From Anaerococcus ihuae (GTDB lineage Bacteria; Bacillota; Clostridia; Tissierellales; Peptoniphilaceae): a DNA stretch of 64,000 nucleotides. Position 1 is the stretch's first letter; every line of letters starts with the position of its first letter. The notes beneath the pieces are model-generated. The model was not told the origin of the DNA. It did not search any database and saw nothing but the letters and a program-made list of their open reading frames with translations. Position numbers and translations under genes: made by a program. The stretch covers positions 688,001-752,000 of the forward strand of contig NZ_CAKMRU010000001.1 in assembly GCF_928368155.1 (NCBI RefSeq), given 5' to 3'. Positions 1 to 8,196 of the stretch are shown in pieces.

Positions 1-103
1 GTTTTAAATCTCCAACCGTAACCATTTCTCTAATTTTTAAATCAGATGCATCTCTAGCCTCAATTACTGGACCATTTATTGTTTTAATTGTTGGAGTCAT
101 CAT
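1..103 (-). CDS. ntpA: V-type ATPase catalytic subunit A, N-terminal fragment (runs off the window)
   Basis: Only about the first 33 codons are visible. They begin with two adjacent ATG codons at about 103 and 100 and encode a start like MTPTIKTINGPVIEARDASD. This is the conserved N-terminal beta-barrel opening of the V/A-type ATPase A subunit, the catalytic nucleotide-binding subunit of the V1 head. The start overlaps the 3' end of subunit E by some 17-20 bases, so translation is probably coupled. The gene order E then A fits a V-ATPase operon. The Walker motifs lie outside the window and could not be checked. Confidence 0.8.
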   Translation of the reverse strand, partial: MMTPTIKTINGPVIEARDASDLKIREMVTVGDLK

Positions 104-704
104 TATCCTCCATTTCTTTTTCAAATTCGTCAGAAATTATTTTATAAAATTTACTTCCAATTTCGTATTTATAATTATCTAATTTTTTTTCTAAGGAATA
201 GTCATATTGGTAGGTTAAATCTTTATTTTTTATAATAAATCCACCAATTTTTGAATCATCCATTATATCTGTATGAAAATCAAACAAATCTTGGTCGGAT
301 TTTTTAACGCATAAAATTAAATCTTTATTATTTTCTGATAAATTTTTATATACTTCATTTGCTTCTTTTACAAGTTTCTTTTTGTATTCATCACTATTAC
401 TGTAGGTTTTCAACTCTTTTTTAATCTCTTCAATTAATTGGGATAATAGTGATTGGTTAAATTTGTAATAAGAAGTCTTTTTGATTTGAGAAATATTTGC
501 TATCTTTTCATTTTTTCTCGCTTTAGCAAATTCTTCTCTTTTTTCCATATATTTATTATAATTATTTTCTAAATTATTTTTTATTTCGTTTAAAGTTTTT
601 GAAGAATATTCAGTTGAGTCATACAATTGCTTTTCGCTTTTTCTTTTTTCGTTTGACCAAACCATCTTTCTAAAACTTGAAATTTTTGCACTTAAATCAA
701 GCAT
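84..704 (-). CDS. ntpE: V-type ATPase subunit E (peripheral stalk)
   Basis: This 206-residue, lysine- and glutamate-rich protein has a long N-terminal helical, coiled-coil-prone half (about residues 1-110) and a C-terminal alpha/beta half (about 110-195). That is the layout of the V/A-ATPase E subunit, which pairs with subunit G/H to form the peripheral stalk linking the catalytic head to subunit I. It sits between subunit F and subunit A, as expected. Sequence conservation in this family is weak, so the call rests on size, architecture and operon position. No separate G/H gene is visible nearby (see the gene at 2821). Confidence 0.8.
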   Translation of the reverse strand: MLDLSAKISSFRKMVWSNEKRKSEKQLYDSTEYSSKTLNEIKNNLENNYNKYMEKREEFAKARKNEKIANISQIKKTSYYKFNQSLLSQLIEEIKKELKTYSNSDEYKKKLVKEANEVYKNLSENNKDLILCVKKSDQDLFDFHTDIMDDSKIGGFIIKNKDLTYQYDYSLEKKLDNYKYEIGSKFYKIISDEFEKEMEDNDDSNN

Positions 705-718
705 TTAAGTCTCCTTTA

Positions 719-955
719 CTAATCCAAAACTACCACTAAAGGAGTAGCATTTTCTACCCTATAATTTTCAACTTCTTCTTTAATTTTCTCATAACAATCT
801 TTTGAGAAAATAATTAAAGCTAAATCTTTTTCTTTAGTAAATTTTTTGAAATTATAAGATATATCTTCTTTATTTTCTACAATTTGACCATCTATTCCCC
901 CAAGCCTAAAACCAAGAAGAAAAGACATGTCATTTGTTATAATTTTTGCTTTCAT
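719..955 (-). CDS. ntpG: V-type ATPase subunit F (central stalk)
   Basis: This 78-residue protein begins MKAKIITNDMSFLLGFRLGG, which resembles the Rossmann-like start of subunit F, where the conserved GFRLAG segment occurs. Subunit F belongs to the rotating central stalk with D and C, and in related enzymes regulates ATP hydrolysis. Family members are usually about 100 residues, so this one is short; its C-terminus ends after the central beta strand (PLVVVLD), without the usual regulatory helix. It is one base from the subunit K gene and 14 bases from subunit E. Confidence 0.82.
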   Translation of the reverse strand: MKAKIITNDMSFLLGFRLGGIDGQIVENKEDISYNFKKFTKEKDLALIIFSKDCYEKIKEEVENYRVENATPLVVVLD

Positions 956-956
956 T

Positions 957-1382
957 TTAAGCGAATAAAATCATTATAGAAATAATTACACCAAAGATTG
1001 CAATACCTTCAGCAAGTCCTACAAAAATTATTGTTCTACCAAGAATTGAAGCATCTTCTGATATAGCTCCAAGAGCAGCTGATCCTACTTGGCCTACTGC
1101 ATATCCTGTACCAATTGTTGCAAGACCTGTTGATAAAGCTGCACCAATATATTTTAAACCATTTGAAGCTTGGCTAGCATTTCCCGCTGCAGCTGCCTTT
1201 ACACCGTTTGGTAAAACTAAAACCAAAATCATTACCATTATTGGTAAAAATGTAGATAAATTAATTTTTAATGCTTTTCTAATTTTTTCTTTTGATGAAT
1301 CTTTGTTGTTTTTTAATAGGTATAAACCTGAATAAATTGTAATTACTACGCAAGCTAATGCTAATATTGAAATTAAAATCAT
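957..1382 (-). CDS. ntpK: V-type ATPase subunit K (membrane rotor ring, c subunit)
   Basis: The 141-residue protein has four hydrophobic segments, at about 2-23, 41-60, 75-105 and 115-140. The last two form the canonical c-subunit hairpin: a glycine/alanine-rich helix (ATIGTGYAVGQVGSAALGA, about 89-107) and a helix with the ion-carrying glutamate in GLAEGIAIFG (E125). The first two segments are an N-terminal extension rather than a second clear ion-binding hairpin. Several copies would form the rotor ring against which subunit I works. Gln98 beside the carboxylate could indicate Na+ coupling, but that is inference. The start follows a good ribosome site (aaggagatagta before ATG). Confidence 0.88.
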   Translation of the reverse strand: MILISILALACVVITIYSGLYLLKNNKDSSKEKIRKALKINLSTFLPIMVMILVLVLPNGVKAAAAGNASQASNGLKYIGAALSTGLATIGTGYAVGQVGSAALGAISEDASILGRTIIFVGLAEGIAIFGVIISIMILFA

Positions 1383-1392
1383 TACTATCTCC

Positions 1393-2805
1393 TTATAATT
1401 TACTTATTGGACTAAACTTTTGTCCATCTCCCTTATAATATTTACTAAACATTTCGTAAAATTCTAACCTTAATCCTTGAATAAAAACTATCATCCCTTC
1501 AAGACCAATAATTAAAATATTTCCTAGTATTAAAATTATTATTCCTATAAATCCACCACCAACAAGTTTACTCATAACTTCAAATGCCATATATAAACCA
1601 ACGTGATTTATTGCAAAAGCACCAACCCTTGTAAAGGAAACTAAATTTGAGAAAACTGAAAGCAAGGCTTCAATTATAGAAAATGAACTTTCTATATAAT
1701 AATCAGAACTTGACTTGTCATAAATTGGATGTATATCTAAAAGCTTTCTTGAAATTGGTTGCTTAAATATCATTAAAACTATTGATAAGATAAGCGAAAT
1801 TATTGAAACAGGCATAGGTATCGGATTTACTTTTACTATATTTAATATGATTAAAATAAATGAAATCATCATAATTAATCCTGCTATACCTTCTTTTCCA
1901 AAAAATCCTTCTTCCAAATCTTTTTGCTTGTGAAGTTTATTATATATTCCTAAAATATAGGATATAAAAAGCAAAATAACTCCAAAAGCAACCGAAGCAA
2001 CTAAAACTTTTAGAATATTATCGAATGGTTTTATTAATAATGTTGGTATCAAATCTTCAATTCCAAAAAATGACCCATACATCAAGCCAAAAAATGATGC
2101 TGAAAATCCTATTCTTCTCACTAATTGACCAAAGATTTTATTTTTCTTTTCTATTAAAAAGCTAGCTAGAACAAATATAAGACCTTGTCCCAAATCTCCA
2201 AACATCAATCCATACAAAAGCATATAAGTTATTGCAAAAAATCCTGTTGGATCAAGTTCATTGTAATTTGGAGCACCATACATATTTACTAAAAATTCAA
2301 AGGGTCTAGCTATCTTATTGTTTTTTAACTTAGTGGGTGGATTGGCTATTGTCTGGCTATTTTTTTTTTGATCGACTAAGCTGTCTTCATACTTGTCGAC
2401 TGTATCCTTAACCACTTGTAATTTTGATTGTGGTACCCATCCTGATAAATAAAAATATTTTCTTCCCTTAAGCATTTTATCCTTAAGTTTAGAAGATTTT
2501 TTATAAAAATCAATTGTTTTTGGAAGATTTTTCAAATCATCTATATTTTCTTCCTTGATTTTTTCAAGTTTTTTATTTACTTCTTCGAGCTTTTCTTGAT
2601 TTTCTTTATATTCTTTTTTTATTTGCTCAAGACTTGATTTTTCTGGAATTTCCTTATCAATAAAACCAAGCGATGATATTGTTCTATTTACTTCATCTTC
2701 TACACTTTTAGGATAAACTAAGAGGTAGTCTTCATTACCACTTTCAATTGATTGGTTTAAATTATTATTCTTATCTTTAAAGCCCAATCTCTCCAATAAT
2801 TTCAT
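1393..2805 (-). CDS. ntpI: V-type ATPase subunit I, C-terminal half (membrane stator)
   Basis: The 470-residue protein holds the second half of the cytoplasmic domain (about 25-165) and the full membrane domain (about 190-455). It has the signature segment LMFGDLGQGLIF after the first membrane helix, the SFTRVGAFA segment, and the conserved proton-path arginine in IQGLRLEF (R446). Subunit I (a-type) normally has 600-700 residues and starts with an MxxVKM motif. That start is missing here but is found on the upstream gene at 2821-3693, from which this gene is separated by 15 bases with its own ribosome site. The pair therefore looks like a split subunit I. The half has its own ATG and an intact frame throughout. 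Confidence 0.88.
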   Translation of the reverse strand: MKLLERLGFKDKNNNLNQSIESGNEDYLLVYPKSVEDEVNRTISSLGFIDKEIPEKSSLEQIKKEYKENQEKLEEVNKKLEKIKEENIDDLKNLPKTIDFYKKSSKLKDKMLKGRKYFYLSGWVPQSKLQVVKDTVDKYEDSLVDQKKNSQTIANPPTKLKNNKIARPFEFLVNMYGAPNYNELDPTGFFAITYMLLYGLMFGDLGQGLIFVLASFLIEKKNKIFGQLVRRIGFSASFFGLMYGSFFGIEDLIPTLLIKPFDNILKVLVASVAFGVILLFISYILGIYNKLHKQKDLEEGFFGKEGIAGLIMMISFILIILNIVKVNPIPMPVSIISLILSIVLMIFKQPISRKLLDIHPIYDKSSSDYYIESSFSIIEALLSVFSNLVSFTRVGAFAINHVGLYMAFEVMSKLVGGGFIGIIILILGNILIIGLEGMIVFIQGLRLEFYEMFSKYYKGDGQKFSPISKL

Positions 2806-2820
2806 AAAACCTCCTTTCTC

Positions 2821-3693
2821 CTAACTAATTATTTTTTCAAAAAATTCTTTGACTATACTATCTTTCGTAGACTCAAAAATCTTTCCACTTTCTGATTTTC
2901 TCTTGTCATAGAATTTTTCTATTTCTTTATTTTTCAAGTCAGCTTGTTTTAAAATATCATCATAAATTTTACTAGAATCATCTTTAGTTTTCTTTTCATA
3001 TTGTTTTGTCAAATCAATACTTACATTGTTGACGTTATCTTTTTCATTTTTGATAATATTATCAGTATCATATCTTAATTTGCTTGTTTCATCATCAATG
3101 CTATAAATACTCTTTAATGCTTCTTTATTTATATTAATATCAGGATCATTTTTTTGTAAGTGAATGATTAATGACGGTATAGATTCATAGTTATTTTTCA
3201 AAATAAACCTACCATCCTTACTTACTTCCCCAAGCCTATAGTTAAAATAATTAAGATTTCTTATCTTATTAATATCTATTTCTTCATTTTCCAAGGCTTG
3301 TAGGTTATTAATGTATTGTTCGAGCTTTTTGTTTCTTTCTTCTAATTCTTTTTTCTTTTCTATATTTTCTTCAAAAACTTTTAATAAATCTCTAAGTTTT
3401 TCTTCATTAATTCTTTTACCCTCAGATGAATCTTCAAGGTTTAAAAATTCTTTTATATCCTCAAGATCTTTTATAAAGGAAGAATCAGTTTTTTCAAAAC
3501 TTTCCAAATCATTAAAATCTTCAGTTTTATCAATATTTTCTTCACTTGCCCTAATAGAAAATTCCCTGTTTTGTATTTGTCTAAAAGCATCAACTTGGTC
3601 AAATTCATCTATATCTATCAAATCTTCAAGAAAATCATCTAGGTTTTCAAGTCTTGCCATAATATTAACCAAGTGCATTTTTTCGACAGCCAT
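2821..3693 (-). CDS. V-type ATPase subunit I N-terminal half fused to a G/H-like peripheral-stalk coiled coil
   Basis: Residues 1-182 look like the first half of the cytoplasmic arm of subunit I. They start MAVEKMHLVNIMARLENLDD, continue with a charged coiled coil (about 95-140), and reach a segment NYFNYRLGEVSKDGRFIL that matches the usual F-x-(F/Y)-R-x-G-x-(V/L)-x-K-x-G stretch before the arm folds back. The remaining 85 residues (about 205-290) are a second charged helix ending ESTKDSIVKEFFEKII, which resembles the end of V-ATPase subunit G/H. The usual G/H gene is absent from the cluster, so a fusion of I-N with G/H is inferred. The gene lies between subunit C (4 bases) and the rest of subunit I. 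Confidence 0.7.
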   Translation of the reverse strand: MAVEKMHLVNIMARLENLDDFLEDLIDIDEFDQVDAFRQIQNREFSIRASEENIDKTEDFNDLESFEKTDSSFIKDLEDIKEFLNLEDSSEGKRINEEKLRDLLKVFEENIEKKKELEERNKKLEQYINNLQALENEEIDINKIRNLNYFNYRLGEVSKDGRFILKNNYESIPSLIIHLQKNDPDININKEALKSIYSIDDETSKLRYDTDNIIKNEKDNVNNVSIDLTKQYEKKTKDDSSKIYDDILKQADLKNKEIEKFYDKRKSESGKIFESTKDSIVKEFFEKIIS

Positions 3694-3697
3694 ATTA

Positions 3698-4675
3698 TCA
3701 CCTCTTTATTATATAATGCTTCTTTTCGTCCTTATCAAAAGTTTGATCAAATTCTAGAATACTAGTTATATTTTTATTTGAAATTGTCATCATATCAACT
3801 ATATAAATCAATTTTAATAAATCATACTTTGAATTTTCCAATTTTTTGGAATTTTCACTTAATAAATCTTCTTTTGCCTTATAAAAATTATAGGTCGATA
3901 AGAATAAATCTTTATATTGACTATTTAAAATTTCTTCTTTAAACTCATTCAATGTTAAATTTGACAATTTCTTTAAATCATCTGTTTTCAAATATTTACC
4001 ACCCTCAATCAAATAATTAAATATCTCATAATTATTTAATACAAAGTAGTTTTTCAACCTAAATAACATCTCTATATTGAAAATATCAATCTTTCTTCCA
4101 ATAAAATCTCTAAGATTACTGTCTATTTTTTTTGGAAGTTTTTTACATTCATCCAAAAGATCCCTATAATAAAATTTATTTAGAGCATTGGAAATTAGAA
4201 ATATTATTGAATCCCTTTCCATGTTTTCATTTAAAAACGGTAAGAGGGTTCTATAATATCTTGTTGGCTTTGATTTTTCGATGAAACTTTTAAAATCATC
4301 ATCTTTTGACACATTTATATCATGAGAAAATTTTTCTCTTTTAATAATATCCAAACTGTCAGTTAAATGGTCATTGATTATAGCTTGAATTATTAATTGC
4401 ATAAGCTGAACTTCAAAACTTGAAATATATTTTAAAAAGAAATTTTTCTCTTCACCTTTTAAAAATTTCAAAAATGAATGTATATCATCATATAATTTGT
4501 TTGAAAGATAAATTTCTAAATCTTTTTTCGAATTTACATTAGGTATTTCACTGTTATTATTTCGAATTACATCTATTTTTCTTTCAAAACTATCTTCATA
4601 TAATAAATCTCTGCAAATTTCTTTGCTAGGTAATTTGCCATATTTAGCTTTTGCCCTAACTACATAAGCTTTCAT
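3698..4675 (-). CDS. ntpC: V-type ATPase subunit C (central stalk cap on the rotor ring)
   Basis: The 325-residue protein is almost entirely helical and polar. It has the features of the V/A-ATPase C (d-type) subunit, a funnel that couples the central stalk to the K ring: a start MKAYVVRAKAKYGKLPSKE, internal pseudo-repeats (for example ISSFEVQLMQLIIQAIIN near 125-142 and KIDIFNIEMLFRLKNYF near 195-211), and the expected length. The segment that places an aromatic/acidic loop, followed by a helix reading 'iEmLfR.K', is typical. It is the first V-ATPase gene of the run, starting 21 bases after the miaB stop, so it may be cotranscribed with miaB. Confidence 0.85.
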   Translation of the reverse strand: MKAYVVRAKAKYGKLPSKEICRDLLYEDSFERKIDVIRNNNSEIPNVNSKKDLEIYLSNKLYDDIHSFLKFLKGEEKNFFLKYISSFEVQLMQLIIQAIINDHLTDSLDIIKREKFSHDINVSKDDDFKSFIEKSKPTRYYRTLLPFLNENMERDSIIFLISNALNKFYYRDLLDECKKLPKKIDSNLRDFIGRKIDIFNIEMLFRLKNYFVLNNYEIFNYLIEGGKYLKTDDLKKLSNLTLNEFKEEILNSQYKDLFLSTYNFYKAKEDLLSENSKKLENSKYDLLKLIYIVDMMTISNKNITSILEFDQTFDKDEKKHYIIKR

Positions 4676-4696
4676 AAAGCCTTCTTTCTTAAATTC

Positions 4697-6049
4697 TTAA
4701 TCTAAGTGACCTGAAATAGTAAATGAAGTGTTATCAGTGATTTTCACCTTAACTATTTGTCCTATTAATTTCTTATCTGCTTTTACATGAACTAGTTTAT
4801 AAGTGTCTGTTCTACCAGTCAAAACATCTTTATTATTTTTACTTTCTGATTCCAATAAAACATCAACAACTTTACCAACATATTCTTTGTTTTTTTCATT
4901 AAAAATTGGATAAAGGGTATCCAGTAATCTATCAAACCTATCTTGAACAATTTTATCATCTATTGGATCAAGTTTTGCTGCTTTTGTTTTTGGCCTTGGA
5001 GAATATTTAAAGGTAAAGGCTGTATCAAAGCCAACTTTTCTACAAACATCTAATGTATCTTGGAAATCTTCTTCAGTTTCAGTAGGATAGCCCACAATAA
5101 TATCAGTAGAAATTGCAATACCCGGAATTTCTTCTTTTAATTTTCTAGCTTTTTCTAAATATTGTTCTTTGTTGTATTTTCTATTCATATCTTTAAGAAC
5201 TTTATCAGAACCTGATTGCATAGGTAGGTGAAAATAATTACATATATTGTCATTTTCTTTCATTACCCTTATTAAATCATCGGATAAATCCTTTGGATGG
5301 CTTGTTGTAAATCTTAATCTTTGAAGACCTTCAATTTTTGCACATCTTTCCAAAAGCTCAGGAAAAGTTACATTAAAATCAGACTTATTTCCATAGGAAT
5401 TTACATTTTGTCCCAAAAGAGTTACTTCTTTATATCCATTTTTAACCAAATTTTCAATCTCTTCAATAATATGAGATGGCCTTCTACTTTCTTCCCTTCC
5501 CCTTGATTGTGGAACTATACAATATGAACAGAAATTATCGCATCCTGTCATAATATTTACATATGCTTGAAAATTATTTTTGCTGTTATAGTTTACATAA
5601 TCATCTTTGACATTATCTTCAGATACATCTATTACTCTCTCTCCAGTTTCTAAATATTTAAATAAAAGATCTGGTAGAGAATTTATATTTTTTGTCCCAA
5701 AAATTATATCAACTTCTCTATGTTTTTTTTCTATAACTTCTCTTGCAACACTTGTTTGCATCATACAACCTGAAACAGCTATAATTTTTTCTGGATTTTC
5801 TTCTTTTAATTTTTTCAAACTAGAAACTTGACCATAAAGTTTTAATTCTGCATTTTCTCTTACAAGACAAGTATTAAATAAAATAAAATCTGCTTCATTT
5901 CTGTCTTCAGTAAGCGTGTATCCTAAGTCTTCAAGGATATAGGATATTCTTTCAGAATCATGCTCATTCATCTGGCAACCAAAGGTTGTTATATTATATT
6001 TTTTCCCTTTAAAATAATTCTTATATTTTTCATTATATTTTAATTGCAT
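4697..6049 (-). CDS. miaB: tRNA-2-methylthio-N6-(dimethylallyl)adenosine synthase MiaB
   Basis: MiaB is a radical-SAM methylthiotransferase that adds a methylthio group to i6A37 of tRNAs reading UNN codons. The 450-residue protein is full length. The N-terminal UPF0004 domain has its three cluster cysteines (C25 in TFGCQMNEHDSER, C61 in NTCLVREN, C95 in SGCMMQ). The radical-SAM CxxxCxxC is at C170, C174 and C177, followed by the SRGREESR segment. A TRAM RNA-binding domain occupies roughly the last 65 residues. A clear ribosome site (aaggagatat) precedes the ATG. The gene lies after the ispH terminator and just before the V-ATPase genes. Confidence 0.96.
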   Translation of the reverse strand: MQLKYNEKYKNYFKGKKYNITTFGCQMNEHDSERISYILEDLGYTLTEDRNEADFILFNTCLVRENAELKLYGQVSSLKKLKEENPEKIIAVSGCMMQTSVAREVIEKKHREVDIIFGTKNINSLPDLLFKYLETGERVIDVSEDNVKDDYVNYNSKNNFQAYVNIMTGCDNFCSYCIVPQSRGREESRRPSHIIEEIENLVKNGYKEVTLLGQNVNSYGNKSDFNVTFPELLERCAKIEGLQRLRFTTSHPKDLSDDLIRVMKENDNICNYFHLPMQSGSDKVLKDMNRKYNKEQYLEKARKLKEEIPGIAISTDIIVGYPTETEEDFQDTLDVCRKVGFDTAFTFKYSPRPKTKAAKLDPIDDKIVQDRFDRLLDTLYPIFNEKNKEYVGKVVDVLLESESKNNKDVLTGRTDTYKLVHVKADKKLIGQIVKVKITDNTSFTISGHLD

Positions 6050-6065
6050 ATATCTCCTTAAAGCT

Positions 6066-6096
6066 AAAAAAGAGATGATTTAAACCATCTCTTTTT
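6066..6096 (-). terminator. Rho-independent terminator after ispH-S1
   Basis: An 11-base A-rich arm and its complement surround a short loop (core GAGATG...CATCTC), with a U-run on the minus-strand side. It lies between the ispH-S1 stop and the miaB ribosome site. No good promoter is visible between this hairpin and miaB, so partial read-through is likely. Confidence 0.75.
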
Positions 6097-6119
6097 GTGT
6101 AATTGTAATTTATCAGCTA

Positions 6120-8195
6120 TTATTCTTCAGTAGAATCTTCGTCTTCTATTTCTATACCTGATAATACTTCTTCTATAGCAAATCCAATGTTATTGTTTAA
6201 GTCGTTATCACCAAATTCATTATTTGATTCTTTCTTTTCAGCTTTTCTTTTAGCTTTAGCATTAGATCTGTTTTTGTTTTCTTCAAAATTTCTTCTTGGT
6301 TTTCTTTCACTTCTTTCTGGAGCTTCTTTTAAAGCTTTCATTGAAAGACCAATTTTTTCTTCTTCTGGGTCGATGCTTAAGATTTTTACTTCTACTTCAT
6401 CTCCAACATTTAATTCATCAGATGGTTTTTCAACGTGATCCCATGAAATTTCAGAAACGTGAATTAAACCTTCAACACCTTCGCTTACTTCTACAAAGGC
6501 ACCAAAGTCAAGTAAATTTACAACTTTACCTGTTATAACATCTCCTACTTCATGTTCATTTGCAAATTCAGCAAATGGTTTTTCAAGAAGTTGTTTTCTA
6601 CCTAGAGAAATTCTATTTTTTTCTTTATTAAGTTTTAAAATTTTAACTTCAATGTCATCGCCAATGTTTAGTACATCTCTTGGGTGTTCAACTCTTGTCC
6701 AAGCTATATCAGAAACATGAAGTAATCCATCAAGGCTTCCTATTTCAACGAAAGCACCAAAGTCAGTTAATCTTGCTACTTTTCCTGTTATAACTTGTCC
6801 TTCTTCTAATTCATCCCATTGTTCATCAAGTTTTTCTTCAACAATATCTTTTCTTGATAAAACTAGACGATTTTTTCTCTCATCTATTGAAATGATTTTT
6901 AAATCCCAATGTTCACCAACAAATTTTTTGAAGTTTTTAACAAAATATGGTGCAATTTGACTTGCTGGAACAAATCCGTTTATTCCCATAACTTTTGCAG
7001 TTAAACCACCTTTGTTAGATCCTGTAATATCACCTTCAACAGTTTGATCATTTTCAAAAGCTTCTCTTAGAGTTTTCCAGTTTTTCATTCCTTCTACTCT
7101 TCTTGTAGATAAAGCTACGTTTCCTTCACCATCATCAAGTTTTATAACATAAACTTCAATTTCTTGACCAATTTCAAAATGATCTTTTGGATTTTCACTT
7201 TGTTCTTCAGTCATTTCGTCAAGTTTTACAATACCATCAGCACGATATTGAATATCTACAAAAACTTCATCATCCTTCACATCAATAATTGTTCCGTTAA
7301 TAACATCTCTTGGGTATATTTTTTTCATACTGTCTTCAATGCTATTCATTAATTCTTCATTTGTTAAATCATCCATCCTATTAACTACCTCCTCGATAAC
7401 CTGATCTGGTGTGGACGCACCAGCGATTACCCCTATTATATTAAAATTTGAGAGCTTTTGCAAAGGTAGATCTTTAACAGTTTCTATTCTTTTAACATTT
7501 TTACAATACTTTTGTGCTATTTGATAAAGCTTGTTTGTATTTGAACTATTAAAACCACCAACAACAATCATACAATCAACTTCTTTAGAAAGGCTCTTAC
7601 ATGCTTCTTGCCTTAATCTTGTAGCATTGCAGATTGTATTTTCTATTACTACATCATCATTCGTCTTCTCTAACTCATGAGCAATATTCTCAAAAAAATC
7701 AATTCTGTTTGTTGTTTGACTAACAACATAAAGTTTTGACATATTTGTAATATTTTTTGCTTCAGTCTCATTCTTAATTATTATACCATTATTTACGTAA
7801 GATGCCATAGCTTTTATTTCAGGATGTTCTTTATCCCCAATAATTATTATGGTATAACCTTCATTTTCTTTTTCTTTTATTTTTTTATAAATGTTTAATA
7901 AAACTGGGCAAGTTGCATCAAATACTTCATTAGAATTTTCTCTAAGATCTTTTTTTAATTTTTCACTTACCCCATGGCTTCTTATAACAATTTGTGAATT
8001 TTCTAAATTTAAAGCTTCTTTTTCATCAATTACACCTACGCCCTTTTCCTCAAGCATTTTTACTTGAGTAGGATTGTGTACCAAGGGTCCAAGTGTGTAT
8101 GTTGTTATATTTTTTTCGCTTGCTTTATTTGCAAGATCTACACTTCTTCTAACTCCATTACAAAAGCCAGAATTTTTTGCTACTATTACTTTCAT
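6120..8195 (-). CDS. ispH: IspH fused to four S1 RNA-binding domains (HMBPP reductase / ribosomal-protein-S1-like)
   Basis: Residues 1-280 are 4-hydroxy-3-methylbut-2-enyl diphosphate reductase, the last step of the MEP isoprenoid pathway. The [4Fe-4S] cysteines are in NSGFCNGVRR, DATCPVLL and NTICNATRLRQ, and the substrate histidines are in VHNPTQV and GDKEHPEIK. From about 295 on there are four S1 domains (about 298-365, 380-445, 465-533 and 550-620), the third and fourth with the classic DFGAFVE strand. A lysine- and acid-rich tail follows. This fusion is known in clostridia and annotated as bifunctional IspH/S1. It would combine isoprenoid synthesis with mRNA binding on the ribosome. plsC precedes it by one base. 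Confidence 0.95.
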   Translation of the reverse strand: MKVIVAKNSGFCNGVRRSVDLANKASEKNITTYTLGPLVHNPTQVKMLEEKGVGVIDEKEALNLENSQIVIRSHGVSEKLKKDLRENSNEVFDATCPVLLNIYKKIKEKENEGYTIIIIGDKEHPEIKAMASYVNNGIIIKNETEAKNITNMSKLYVVSQTTNRIDFFENIAHELEKTNDDVVIENTICNATRLRQEACKSLSKEVDCMIVVGGFNSSNTNKLYQIAQKYCKNVKRIETVKDLPLQKLSNFNIIGVIAGASTPDQVIEEVVNRMDDLTNEELMNSIEDSMKKIYPRDVINGTIIDVKDDEVFVDIQYRADGIVKLDEMTEEQSENPKDHFEIGQEIEVYVIKLDDGEGNVALSTRRVEGMKNWKTLREAFENDQTVEGDITGSNKGGLTAKVMGINGFVPASQIAPYFVKNFKKFVGEHWDLKIISIDERKNRLVLSRKDIVEEKLDEQWDELEEGQVITGKVARLTDFGAFVEIGSLDGLLHVSDIAWTRVEHPRDVLNIGDDIEVKILKLNKEKNRISLGRKQLLEKPFAEFANEHEVGDVITGKVVNLLDFGAFVEVSEGVEGLIHVSEISWDHVEKPSDELNVGDEVEVKILSIDPEEEKIGLSMKALKEAPERSERKPRRNFEENKNRSNAKAKRKAEKKESNNEFGDNDLNNNIGFAIEEVLSGIEIEDEDSTEE

Positions 8196-8196
8196 C

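Noticed and set aside
3311-3757. Plus-strand open frame of 148 codons opposite the subunit I N-terminal gene
   Set aside because: Phenylalanine/serine-rich mirror of a lysine/glutamate-rich coiled coil, with no ribosome site; an antisense shadow.
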